From contig JANWVJ010000004.1 of NCBI GenBank assembly GCA_025056895.1, positions 1-58,396 of the forward strand: a stretch of DNA of 58,396 nt, given 5' to 3'. Origin of the DNA: Thermoflexales bacterium. Lineage in GTDB: Bacteria; Chloroflexota; Anaerolineae; J036; Brachytrichaceae. Position 1 is the first letter of the stretch; each line of letters begins with the position of its first letter. This document shows positions 1 to 7,827 of this stretch, piece after piece. A program made the translations under genes and the position numbers. A model generated the notes under the pieces. That model did not search any database. It was given only the letters and a program-made list of their open reading frames with translations, and had not been told where the DNA came from.

Positions 1-56
1 AGCCACTCTTCGTTGGTGAACAGTGACTTCCACTTCGCCGGTACCTGATCGTTCAT
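1..56 (-). CDS. 5' end of an unidentified gene (runs off the left edge)
   Basis: Only 18 codons are visible (MNDQVPAKWKSLFTNEEW), so no function can be assigned. A start here is convincing because a perfect AGGAGG ribosome binding site lies at 65-70, eight bases before the ATG. The gene is divergent from bchG and shares its upstream region. Some membrane transporters begin with a similar Trp-rich stretch, but that is too little to name a family. Confidence 0.6.
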   Translation of the reverse strand, partial: MNDQVPAKWKSLFTNEEW

Positions 57-449
57 CTGTATTACCTCCTAGTAAGGTTTGAACATGCTTTGGGCCTTGT
101 ATGAACCCTGTTTGCATGGTCTTGGAAGAGGGGACACACTTGCAATTGTAGTAAGCTCGGAGAAGATTGTCAACCGGTTAAGAACTCTGAACTCTGCCGA
201 GGGACCGAGGGCCGAGACCAGCCGAGGCCAAAAACAAGCCGGCAGGACGGTTCCACTCGAAATCTTATAGGGCGCCGGCCTTGCTAGACCAGCGACCTGC
301 ATCGACACACACAACACCGCCGGCAGCCGAGACACGTATTTGTTCACAAGAAGAAGGATCCGTTCGTCAAAAGCAGCGTCTCGTTGTATCATGCGCCTCA
401 CTGCGCTGCTCTGTGCCTGCCGGCGCACGCACACACACGGAGGATTGGT
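57..449. promoter_or_regulatory. Divergent intergenic region upstream of bchG
   Basis: This 393-base gap separates the left-edge gene from bchG and must carry promoters in both directions. A TATCAT hexamer at about 387-392 is a weak -10 candidate for bchG, with no good -35. I found no TGT-N12-ACA site of the PpsR/CrtJ type used to control bacteriochlorophyll genes in Proteobacteria. Short open frames on both strands here have no ribosome binding site and look non-coding. Confidence 0.35.
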
Positions 450-1394
450 ATGCTTAAAAAAGTCGGCTTTTCTGCGTCGCGCTCGGAAACGATCAAAACC
501 ATCCTGCTGAAGAGCGTGACGCTGATGAAGCCACACACCTGGTTCGCTCCGGCCTGGGCGTTCATGGTCGGCGCCATCGCCAGCCACAGCATCTATTTCA
601 ATCTTGGACCCGATGGCGACGTGTGGCAGAGCATCCTCAGCCTCGGCAAGGTTGCGATCGGGATGGCGATGGCCGGCCCGCTGCTGACGGGCTTTTCGCA
701 AGTCTTGAATGACTACTGCGACCGCGACGTGGATGCCATCAACCAGCCTGACCGATTGATCCCTTCCGGCCAGGTGAGTGAGATACAGGTATATGTGACC
801 ATCTTTGCGCTGGCCTTCGCCGCCTTGGCGGTCGGTCTATTCCTCGGACCGTCGGTCATGTTGATGTGCGCCGTGGGTCTGGGCCTGGCGATCTCGTACT
901 CCGTCCACCCCCTGCGTTTGAAGCGCAATGGCTGGATAGGCAATCTCACAGTTGCCGTTGCTTACGAAGGGTTGGCCTGGATCGCCGGCCATCTCACGTT
1001 CCAGTCGCCCATCACCGGCCCCAGCTTAGCGTTAGCCCTCCTCTACTCGCTGGGCGCCCATGGCATCATGACAATCAACGATTTCAAGAGCGTGACGGGA
1101 GATCGGCAAATGGGGATTTTGTCCATCCCCGTGCTATACGGCGAGCAAATGGCCGCTTGGCTGGCCGTGATCACAATGAACGCCGCGCAGGTCATTGTGA
1201 TTGTGTTATTGCTGATTTGGGGCAGTCCAATTGCCGCCGGCGTGGTGGCTTTGTTTACGGCCGGGCAATGGCCATCACAATACAAGTTGATCAGGCAACC
1301 GGTCAACGAAATGGCTGTCAAGTACAACATCGTCGCCATTCCGCTCTACGTGTGGGGCATGGTGGCGGCGGCGATCGGATTGGGTGTATTGTGA
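450..1394 (+). CDS. bchG: Bacteriochlorophyll/chlorophyll synthase (UbiA superfamily)
   Basis: This integral membrane prenyltransferase attaches the geranylgeranyl or phytyl tail to bacteriochlorophyllide, a final step of bacteriochlorophyll synthesis. The 314-residue protein has the two Asp-rich motifs of the UbiA fold: NDYCDRDVD at 87-95 and NDFKSVTGD at 210-218. The second motif, followed by a Q-M-G-I stretch, is the form typical of ChlG/BchG rather than UbiA or MenA. Several hydrophobic helices fill the rest. The frame is open 22 codons further upstream, but the ATG at 450 has GGAGGA at 439-444 with five-base spacing and is the better start. bchP follows 27 bases later, so the two are very likely one operon. 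The product binds Mg2+ and prenyl diphosphate in related enzymes. Confidence in the family is high; whether the pigment is bacteriochlorophyll a or c cannot be told. Confidence 0.92.
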   Translation: MLKKVGFSASRSETIKTILLKSVTLMKPHTWFAPAWAFMVGAIASHSIYFNLGPDGDVWQSILSLGKVAIGMAMAGPLLTGFSQVLNDYCDRDVDAINQPDRLIPSGQVSEIQVYVTIFALAFAALAVGLFLGPSVMLMCAVGLGLAISYSVHPLRLKRNGWIGNLTVAVAYEGLAWIAGHLTFQSPITGPSLALALLYSLGAHGIMTINDFKSVTGDRQMGILSIPVLYGEQMAAWLAVITMNAAQVIVIVLLLIWGSPIAAGVVALFTAGQWPSQYKLIRQPVNEMAVKYNIVAIPLYVWGMVAAAIGLGVL

Positions 1395-1421
1395 CGTGAA
1401 CCAAAACAGGAGTGAAGTGGG

Positions 1422-2657
1422 ATGAAACCGGTGTTGGTCGTTGGGGCGTCGGTCGGCGGCAGTATTGCTGCCTGTACGTTACGAGAACTGGGCGTTGAGG
1501 TGGTGTTGCTGGAGCGGGATTTGAACTATGTCAAGCCATGCGGCGGCGCTGTGCCGCCGTTGGTGTTTAGCGAATATCACCTTCCAGAAAGCTTGATCGA
1601 TCGCAAGGTCACTTTGGCAGTGGTGGCCTCGCCTCGCCAAGCGGCTGAGTTTCCTGTTGCCAGCAGCCATCCGTCTGACCGCGACTTCATCGCTATGGTG
1701 CGACGAGAGAAGTTCGACCGCTTCATTCGCCAGCGCGCCGTTCAGTTAGGTGCAACGCTGATCGAGGGCAAATTCACCGGCATGGACGTGACAGCCGACG
1801 GCGTGCGCGTCACATGGGAAGACAAGCAGCGGCGCATCCAGACGCTCGATGTGTGCGCCGTGATCGGGGCAGACGGCGCTTACTCGGCTGTCGCCAAGGC
1901 GCTCGGCTTGGAACGCCTGCCGATGGCTGTTGCCTATCAAGAGCGCATCCGCTTGCCCGAACAGGTGATGCATTACTGGGAGCAACGCGCTGCCCTCTAC
2001 TTGGGCGACGATGTCAGCCCGGATTTGTACGCCTGGGTGTTCCCCAAGTACGACCACGTGGCAGCCGGCATCGGCGCGGGAGCCGGTAAAACTCAGCAGG
2101 CGCGCGCGCTGTTGAACAACCTGAAACAGCGCCTGAAAGACCAGCTCGGCCAGGGCGAGTCGATTCTGTTCGAGGCGCATCACTTGCCGATGCATCCCCG
2201 CAAGCATCTGTCCTACGAACGCGTCGCGTTGATCGGCGACGCAGCCGGCCTGGTACAAGCAACATCGGGCGAGGGAATCTACTGGGCGATGAAATCCGGC
2301 GAGATGGCCGCACGCGCCATTGCGGCCAACTTGGACACCCCCTCCGCCGCCCACTTGCGGCGCGAGTACGACGCAGCGTGGTGGAAACGCTATCGGCCTA
2401 CCTATACCTTCCTACAAATCTTGCAGCGCATTTCGTACAACGGCGACATCCAGCGCGAGATTTTCGCCGCGATGTGCCAAGACCGTGATGTGCAGCGCCT
2501 GACCTTTGACAGCTACTTGGCCAAGCACATCGAGCCGGCCCCCTGGAGCATCCAGATGAAAATCACCGTCCACTGGTTGGCAACCGCCGCGCGCGAAGTG
2601 GCCGCTCATCGTTTTGGCCTGCCGCGCCGGCCCACTCCTCAACCGAGCCGGCTATGA
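1422..2657 (+). CDS. bchP: Geranylgeranyl (bacterio)chlorophyll reductase
   Basis: This FAD-dependent reductase saturates the geranylgeranyl tail of bacteriochlorophyll or its diphosphate precursor to phytyl. The 411-residue protein begins with a dinucleotide-binding motif (GASVGGSIAA, 8-17), has the CGG motif at 40-42 seen in geranylgeranyl reductases, a GADGAYS motif in the middle, and the C-terminal FAD motif GDAAG near 271-275 followed by a GEGIYWAM stretch. The start has AGGAG at 1408-1412. It lies directly behind bchG, and the two act on successive steps. Archaeal-type lipid geranylgeranyl reductases are related, but the bchG neighbour makes the pigment role far more likely. Its stop overlaps the stop of the convergent permease gene by six bases. 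Confidence 0.9.
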   Translation: MKPVLVVGASVGGSIAACTLRELGVEVVLLERDLNYVKPCGGAVPPLVFSEYHLPESLIDRKVTLAVVASPRQAAEFPVASSHPSDRDFIAMVRREKFDRFIRQRAVQLGATLIEGKFTGMDVTADGVRVTWEDKQRRIQTLDVCAVIGADGAYSAVAKALGLERLPMAVAYQERIRLPEQVMHYWEQRAALYLGDDVSPDLYAWVFPKYDHVAAGIGAGAGKTQQARALLNNLKQRLKDQLGQGESILFEAHHLPMHPRKHLSYERVALIGDAAGLVQATSGEGIYWAMKSGEMAARAIAANLDTPSAAHLRREYDAAWWKRYRPTYTFLQILQRISYNGDIQREIFAAMCQDRDVQRLTFDSYLAKHIEPAPWSIQMKITVHWLATAAREVAAHRFGLPRRPTPQPSRL

Positions 2658-3440
2658 GCTGGCGCTGCTGTAACTGCGCACCGCATAGCGCCAAAACAAG
2701 CTGCTAAACCCAAACATCCCCCCGCCCATTGCCACAGCCATCAGCACCGTCTCGGTATCCAGCCGGCCCAGCACACTTTGCGCCGGAAATGTGGTGATGA
2801 AAGCGATTGGGATGACAAACGTGAGCACCAGGCGAATCAAGCCGTCGAAAGTCGTGACCGGGAAACGGCCGGTGTCATAGACCGAGGTGAACAACTCGGC
2901 CATGTTGTTCACCTTAACCAGCCAAAAGGCCAGCGTGGCGATGACCATCCAAATGCTGTACACAATCAGGACGGCCATAAGCAGCATCAGCGCGAATTGC
3001 GCCAGCGACAGAACAGGTGGAGCATAACCCAGCCGCATACACGCCCAAATCACAATCACAGCTCCCAACAGCATATCAACCATGCTGAACACCTGGGCGT
3101 GGCGCAAGGAGGCCATAAATTGACTGTTGACCGGCTTGGTCAACACGAAATCCAACGTGCCGAGGCGGATCATGTCGATGATGCGCTGAACGTTGGGCTG
3201 AAGAAAAGTTTGGATGAAGCCGCTCATGAATGTGAACAGGCCGATGATGACAAGCGCCTCGTTAAACGTCCACCCCCCGATGGTTTCGGCATGGCTATAA
3301 AAGACGCCGGCTCCTGTGAGCGTTACGCCGGCCCAGAACAGCGACACCACTGCGCGCGCCGCAAAGTTAGCGCGATATTCCAGCTCGACCAGAAAGCTGG
3401 CCTTCAAAAACAACCCAAACAACCTAGCGTAGCGCATCAT
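2652..3440 (-). CDS. ABC-2 type exporter permease (DUF990 family), second subunit
   Basis: This 262-residue polytopic membrane protein has about six hydrophobic segments. It resembles the ABC2_membrane_6/DUF990 permeases, including a cytoplasmic loop after TM2 (RLGTLDFVLTKPVN) that these proteins share. It is the last gene of a three-gene operon with an ATPase and another permease of the same family, so the two permeases probably form a heterodimer. The substrate is unknown; members of this family export lipids, drugs or polysaccharide-related compounds. Two ATGs in a row (3440 and 3437) are possible starts and neither has a strong ribosome binding site. Its 3' end overlaps bchP tail to tail. 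Confidence 0.8.
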   Translation of the reverse strand: MMRYARLFGLFLKASFLVELEYRANFAARAVVSLFWAGVTLTGAGVFYSHAETIGGWTFNEALVIIGLFTFMSGFIQTFLQPNVQRIIDMIRLGTLDFVLTKPVNSQFMASLRHAQVFSMVDMLLGAVIVIWACMRLGYAPPVLSLAQFALMLLMAVLIVYSIWMVIATLAFWLVKVNNMAELFTSVYDTGRFPVTTFDGLIRLVLTFVIPIAFITTFPAQSVLGRLDTETVLMAVAMGGGMFGFSSLFWRYAVRSYSSASS

Positions 3441-3477
3441 CTTCGTTTACTCAACTACTCAACCAGGCCGGTATCAC

Positions 3478-4266
3478 CTAGGCTCCCACTGCGCTATAGC
3501 TACGGACACCCAATTTCCACAGCCAGCGCATCAACAGCCACAAAGCCGCTACCCAGCCCCACTGCACTGCCAGCCCAAACAGCACGCGCTCGTCGCCAAG
3601 CTGCCCGAGTGCAATTTCGCTGCTAAAGGCCAGCATGTATTTGAAAGGCAGCCAGTCCAGCGCGGCCTGCAGCGCCGGCGGGAACATCTGAATGGGCGCG
3701 AGAATGCCGCCCAACGCTATCTTCAACCCCCATAAAATGTTGGTGAAAGCAGTGGCTTGGGTCGTCCAAAAGGCCAGGATGCCCACGCAATAATCGGCCA
3801 GGAAGTACAGCGCCCACGCGCCGGCTACCGAGGCGACAAACGCGACAAATGCCGGCGGGGTGACGTTCAAGCGGACGCCGGGCGTCATGAGCAACACGGT
3901 CGCCACAACCGGCAGCAAAATCGTCAGGCGCATCGCTTTCTCCGACCAGTTGATGGCAATCTCTTGGTGAATTGGATGGATCGGGCGCAACAGGTGTGTT
4001 GAAAGCCGGCCTTCACTGATCGCAAAAGACAGTTCCCACGAGGTCCACGCCGCCGTCAGTTGGCGCACCAACAGCCCGATCATGTAGTAGGCGATAAAGT
4101 CAGCCTGCGCAAACCCGTTTACCGGGCCGGCCTTGCTGATGCTCAACCACACCAGCAGCATGATGACGTTGAGCAAATTCGTCATCATCCAAATGAAGCC
4201 CTCGGCACGGTACTCCAGCGACAGGCCCCAACTCAAACGCATCAATGCCAGATACTTGCGCACCAT
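3478..4266 (-). CDS. ABC-2 type exporter permease (DUF990 family), first subunit
   Basis: This 262-residue membrane protein with six predicted helices belongs to the same DUF990/ABC2_membrane_6 family as the following gene. It carries the matching cytoplasmic loop (SEGRLSTHLLRPIHP). It starts 12 bases after the ATPase stop and ends 37 bases before the second permease, so all three are probably one transcript. The two permeases are diverged in sequence but equal in length, which fits a heterodimeric exporter channel. The substrate cannot be inferred. Confidence 0.8.
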   Translation of the reverse strand: MVRKYLALMRLSWGLSLEYRAEGFIWMMTNLLNVIMLLVWLSISKAGPVNGFAQADFIAYYMIGLLVRQLTAAWTSWELSFAISEGRLSTHLLRPIHPIHQEIAINWSEKAMRLTILLPVVATVLLMTPGVRLNVTPPAFVAFVASVAGAWALYFLADYCVGILAFWTTQATAFTNILWGLKIALGGILAPIQMFPPALQAALDWLPFKYMLAFSSEIALGQLGDERVLFGLAVQWGWVAALWLLMRWLWKLGVRSYSAVGA

Positions 4267-4278
4267 AGCCCGCTCTTG

Positions 4279-5316
4279 CTACATTGCGTTTGGGGTACTG
4301 TGGGATGATTCAGCGACTTTTGCCTCTGCCAGCAATCCGTCCACACGACCGGCGAACACCTGGCGGATGATGTCCTCCACTGCCGGCTCCTCGAAGTTGA
4401 TGTCATCGACCTCCACTTGCGCCAGCAGACGGGCAGCGGTTTCGGCAGCCTGAGCGCGGGGCACGTGCAACACCGCCGTCGGGCCGTCCACGGCCACCAC
4501 TTCGCCAAACTGCGCCAGCAGCGCCGTCGCCGGCGGGTGGTCAAGCTGTACTTTCAACACTTTGTACGGAGCGATGCGCTCGATCAAGGCACGAAAGTTG
4601 CCGTCGTACAGCACGTGGCCCTTGTCAATCACGATGATGCGATCGCACAATGCGGTCACGTCGGCCATGTAGTGACTGGTGAGGATCACAGTCGCGCCGT
4701 GCCGGCGGTTGTACTCGGCAACGAATTCGCGAATGCGTGCCTGCATGGTCACATCCAGGCCGATGGTCGGCTCATCGAGGAACAACACTTTCGGTCGATG
4801 CAACAGCGCCGCCGCCAATTCACACTTCATGCGCTCACCGAGCGACAACTTGCGCACCTGCTTCTTCAGCAGCGGGCCGAGTTCCAGCAAATCATCCAGT
4901 TCTTTCAGGATGGCTTCGAAGTCGGCCTTAGGTACTTCATAAATGGCGCGGTTGACGAGGAAGGTCTCCAGCGGCGGCAGGTCCCACATCAACTGTTGCT
5001 TCTGGCCCATGACCAACGTGAATTGCTTAAGATACTCGTTCTGGCGCTTGTGCGGCGTGAAACCCAGCACGCTCACTCGTCCGCTGGTGGGATAGAGCAG
5101 ACCGGACAGCACTTTGAGCGTCGTGGTCTTGCCGGCCCCGTTCGGCCCGAGAAAACCCACCATTTCGCCGGCGTCGATGCTGAACGACACGTCCTCGACT
5201 GCCTTCACCGTGCGGTATTTGCGGGCGACAAACGAGCGCAGACTGCCAATCAGTCCCGGCTCCTTTTCATGCACAAGATAGTGTTTGGACAGATGATCGA
5301 CTTCGATTTGCGCCAT
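4279..5316 (-). CDS. ABC exporter ATP-binding protein
   Basis: This 345-residue nucleotide-binding subunit powers the two permeases downstream. The Walker A motif is GPNGAGKTT (57-65), the signature LSLGE (157-161), the Walker B VLFLDEP (177-183) and the switch His at 215. A C-terminal extension of about 110 residues follows the ATPase core, as in NatA/DrrA-like proteins that partner DUF990 permeases. The N-terminus (MAQIEVDHLSKHY) aligns with the normal start of the family, so the ATG at 5316 is probably correct even though no Shine-Dalgarno sequence precedes it. The tRNA terminator T-tract ends just before the start codon, and a TATTTT hexamer eight bases upstream could give a leaderless mRNA. 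Confidence 0.85.
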   Translation of the reverse strand: MAQIEVDHLSKHYLVHEKEPGLIGSLRSFVARKYRTVKAVEDVSFSIDAGEMVGFLGPNGAGKTTTLKVLSGLLYPTSGRVSVLGFTPHKRQNEYLKQFTLVMGQKQQLMWDLPPLETFLVNRAIYEVPKADFEAILKELDDLLELGPLLKKQVRKLSLGERMKCELAAALLHRPKVLFLDEPTIGLDVTMQARIREFVAEYNRRHGATVILTSHYMADVTALCDRIIVIDKGHVLYDGNFRALIERIAPYKVLKVQLDHPPATALLAQFGEVVAVDGPTAVLHVPRAQAAETAARLLAQVEVDDINFEEPAVEDIIRQVFAGRVDGLLAEAKVAESSHSTPNAM

Positions 5317-5322
5317 GGCCGG

Positions 5323-5378
5323 AAAAATATCTGAAGGCCGAGCAGAGTTCCAGCTTTACCGGAACTCCTCGGCCTTCT
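5323..5378 (-). terminator. Rho-independent terminator of tRNA-Arg
   Basis: GAAGGCCGAG at 5333-5342 pairs with CTCGGCCTTC at 5369-5378, with an inner GTTCC/GGAAC stem. On the minus strand the hairpin is followed by an A-TATTTTT tract. It lies seven bases past the tRNA 3' end and immediately before the ABC ATPase start codon. Confidence 0.8.
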
Positions 5379-5384
5379 TAAATT

Positions 5385-5460
5385 TGGTGCCCCAAGAGAG
5401 ACTCGAACTCCCGACCTTTTGGTCCGCAACCAAACGCGCTATCCACTGCGCCATTGGGGC
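5385..5460 (-). tRNA. tRNA-Arg (anticodon GCG)
   Basis: The 76-base gene folds as a full cloverleaf: acceptor GCCCCAA/TTGGGGC, D stem GCGC/GCGC, anticodon stem TTTGG/CCAAA with loop TTGCGGA, and T stem GGGAG/CTCTC around TTCGAGT. The anticodon is GCG, reading the Arg codon CGC. CCA is encoded and the discriminator base is A. Most bacteria use an ACG (inosine-modified) tRNA for this codon box, so the G at position 34 is unusual. Confidence 0.93.
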
Positions 5461-5471
5461 AAGCACCCTGC

Positions 5472-5480
5472 ATTATACCA
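5472..5480 (-). promoter_or_regulatory. Extended -10 promoter of tRNA-Arg
   Basis: On the minus strand the sequence reads TGGTATAAT, a perfect TATAAT with the TGn extension. Transcription would begin about five bases before the tRNA 5' end. No -35 element stands at the usual distance. Confidence 0.7.
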
Positions 5481-5590
5481 CAGCCGTCAAAATGGGGCGC
5501 GATGTCAAGATAACGCAGGATGACAGATGGGCCAAAAGCACCTGAGCCTGCCGCAGATCGAGACAGGACGCATAGGGGGATTTCTCGGCT

Positions 5591-5890
5591 TCAATAGTGC
5601 TCGAACCGCTCGACATCCATGACGAACACAATCCCGCGTCCGGTAGCAGGAACAGCGGCGCCGCCGGCTGAATGACTACCCGACTGCATCGCCGTCACGC
5701 CGCGCCGGCGCAAGACATCGAGCGCCTGTTCTAATTGCTCGTCTTCAATGCCGGACAGCAAAGTGGTGTTTTCACGCCGCAGCCAGCCGCCCGTTGTAGC
5801 AATCCGCGTGACGCGAAAGCCGGCCTCGATCATGGCTTCGACCGTCTTGGCAGCTTCATCCGCCGGCACCACGGCCATCAGCAACTTCAC
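5591..5890 (-). CDS. darA: Cyclic-di-AMP receptor, PII-like (YaaQ/DarA family)
   Basis: This 99-residue protein matches the PII-like signal receptor family (DUF970) that binds cyclic di-AMP as a trimer in Firmicutes and relatives. It opens with a ferredoxin-like beta strand and helix (MKLLMAVVPADEAAKTVEAM). It then shows the conserved R-x-x-T-T-G-G-W-L segment, with the family's T-loop region around the ENTTLLSGIEDEQ stretch. GGAGGTG precedes the ATG at a good distance. It stands alone between the tRNA and the divergent B12 gene. Known homologues lack an enzymatic activity and their partners are mostly unknown. Confidence 0.85.
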   Translation of the reverse strand: MKLLMAVVPADEAAKTVEAMIEAGFRVTRIATTGGWLRRENTTLLSGIEDEQLEQALDVLRRRGVTAMQSGSHSAGGAAVPATGRGIVFVMDVERFEHY

Positions 5891-6183
5891 GTTTCACCTC
5901 CGTTGACTCAGCATGTAGCTGCACATGCCGGAATGGCGCAAGGATAACAGAAGCGCACAGGGTCGCGCGCAAGCAATCTCGTCCTCATGCTCAGCCGGCT
6001 TACAAGGAAGCAACTAGAATGGACACAAGCGCCGGTCGCCTGTTTGGCAACTACAGGTTCGAGACGACGACCGGACGGCGCACTGAATCGATGGCGGACG
6101 CGGTCTGCTCCTTGAAACCGATCGTTGAATTCAATCGGCAGGATGCAGGCGGTGCGTCATGGTTACAGGAGGCGAGGTGCTCG

Positions 6184-7827
6184 ATGAAAACGGTTGTGGC
6201 AGGGGCGCTGGGCGAGTGCGTGCACGTAGCCGGCGTCTCTCACTTTCTGCGCTTGGCCGAGGCCGCTGGCTGGCGCGCGATCTTTCTAGGGCCGGCTGTG
6301 CCGATCGAACGCATTCTGTCTGTGGCGCGCGAGACGGGCGCTGAGCTAGTTGGCGTTTCCTATCGTCTGACGCCGGAGACGGGTGAGCGATTACTGGGTG
6401 AATTCGCCGAAGCGGCGGATGAACTGCGCGCAGCCGGCGTGCGCTTCGCCTTTGCCGGCACGCCCCCCGTCGCAGCTCGCGCCCAGGCGCTGGGCTTTTT
6501 CGAGCGGGTCTTTGCCGGCGGCGAATCGGATGATGAAGTGCTGGCCTACCTGAAGGGCGAAAGGGCGATTGCACAAGGGGAAGCCGATTACCCTCAATCA
6601 ACCGTCGAGCGCATCCGTTGGAAATCGCCCTATCCCTTGATTCGTCACCACTTCGGCTTGCCAACGCTGCACGCAACTCTGGACGGCATCGCCCAAATTG
6701 CCGAGGCGCGCGTGTTGGATGTGATCTCGCTGGGCATCGACCAAGACGCGCAGGAGAACTTCTTCCACCCCGAACGCCAAGACCCACGCCGGATGGGCGC
6801 CGGCGGTGTGCCGGTGCGCAGCGCCGAGGACTACCGCGCCCTCTACGCGGCCAGCCGGCGGGGCAACTACCCGCTTCTGCGCACGTATTCGGGCACCGAT
6901 GACTTCATCCGCCTGGCCGAACTCTATGTGGAAACCATCCACATTGCTTGGTGCGCCATCCCGCTGTTCTGGTTCAACCAGATGGATGGGCGCGGGCCGT
7001 GGGATTTAGCCGGATCGATCCGTGAACATCAACAGGTAATGGCCTGGTACGGCGCACACGACATTCCCGTGGAGCTGAACGAGCCGCATCACTGGGGTAT
7101 GCGCGACGCTTCTGACGTAGTGTGCGTCACGGCGGCGTACCTGTCAGCCTACAATGCGCGCGCGTTCGGCGTGCGCGACTACATTGCTCAGCTCATGTTC
7201 AACAGCCCGCCTGGCCTGAGCGACCGCATGGACTTGGCGAAGATGTTGGCCATGCTCGACATCATCGCTCCCCTGGCAAACGAGCACTTCCGCATCTGGC
7301 GTCAGACGCGCACCGGCTTGCTCAGCTACCCGCTTGACATCGACGCAGCCCGCGCGCACTTGGCAACGAGCGTGTACGTGCAAATGGCGGTCCGCCCTCA
7401 CATCGTGCACGTTGTCGGCCATACCGAGGCCGATCACGCCGCCACGGCTGCCGATGTCATCGAGTCATGCAAATTGGCGCGCCGGGCGATCGAAGCCGCC
7501 ACGCGTGGCGCTCCGGACATGACAGCCGACCCAGTGGTGCAAGAACGCCGTGAATTTCTAATCGCCGAGGCGAGGTGTACTCTGGATGCCATTCGTGAAC
7601 TGGCCAGCCCAGGGGTGAGCGACCCCCTCACCGATCCGCCCACGCTGGCGCGCGCCGTCCAGATCGGCATTCTCGACGCGCCCCAACTGAAGAACAATCG
7701 TTTTGCGCCGGGTCGCATCATCACGCAAATCAACGCCTGTGGTGGATGCGATGCGGTGGATGCGGAGGGCCGGCCGCTGCCTGAACGGACGCGCCTGGCC
7801 ACCCTCCTGAAGGAGTGGACAGCATGA
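6184..7827 (+). CDS. Cobalamin-binding mutase-like protein
   Basis: The first ~130 residues resemble a B12-binding Rossmann domain. In place of the usual D-x-H-x-x-G there is C-V-H-V-A-G (12-17), which keeps the cobalt-ligating His and Gly but lacks the Asp. The remaining ~400 residues look like a TIM-barrel catalytic domain related to glutamate mutase E-type proteins, with HHWGMRDASD and NSPPGLSDRMD motifs. An ACGGC Cys pair lies near the C-terminus. I chose the ATG at 6184 (AGGAGG at 6167-6172) because the B12 domain begins there; the frame is open back to an ATG at 6019 with its own weak AAGGAAG site, which would add 55 residues. The next gene overlaps it by four bases, so the two products are probably made together. 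The reaction is unknown; a carbon-skeleton rearrangement of an amino acid is a guess. Confidence 0.7.
   Translation: MKTVVAGALGECVHVAGVSHFLRLAEAAGWRAIFLGPAVPIERILSVARETGAELVGVSYRLTPETGERLLGEFAEAADELRAAGVRFAFAGTPPVAARAQALGFFERVFAGGESDDEVLAYLKGERAIAQGEADYPQSTVERIRWKSPYPLIRHHFGLPTLHATLDGIAQIAEARVLDVISLGIDQDAQENFFHPERQDPRRMGAGGVPVRSAEDYRALYAASRRGNYPLLRTYSGTDDFIRLAELYVETIHIAWCAIPLFWFNQMDGRGPWDLAGSIREHQQVMAWYGAHDIPVELNEPHHWGMRDASDVVCVTAAYLSAYNARAFGVRDYIAQLMFNSPPGLSDRMDLAKMLAMLDIIAPLANEHFRIWRQTRTGLLSYPLDIDAARAHLATSVYVQMAVRPHIVHVVGHTEADHAATAADVIESCKLARRAIEAATRGAPDMTADPVVQERREFLIAEARCTLDAIRELASPGVSDPLTDPPTLARAVQIGILDAPQLKNNRFAPGRIITQINACGGCDAVDAEGRPLPERTRLATLLKEWTA

Noticed and set aside
69-701. 210-codon minus-strand frame across the bchG upstream region
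   Set aside because: No ribosome site or recognisable domain, and it overlaps the start of bchG.
2778-3626. 282-codon plus-strand frame opposite the permease genes
   Set aside because: It is His/Gln/Arg-rich, as expected from the complement of hydrophobic codons, and lacks any domain.
5315-5545. Plus-strand open frame of 76 codons over the tRNA
   Set aside because: It is the well-known false protein produced by translating the opposite strand of a tRNA (contains the ERLELPTFWSATKRA type stretch).
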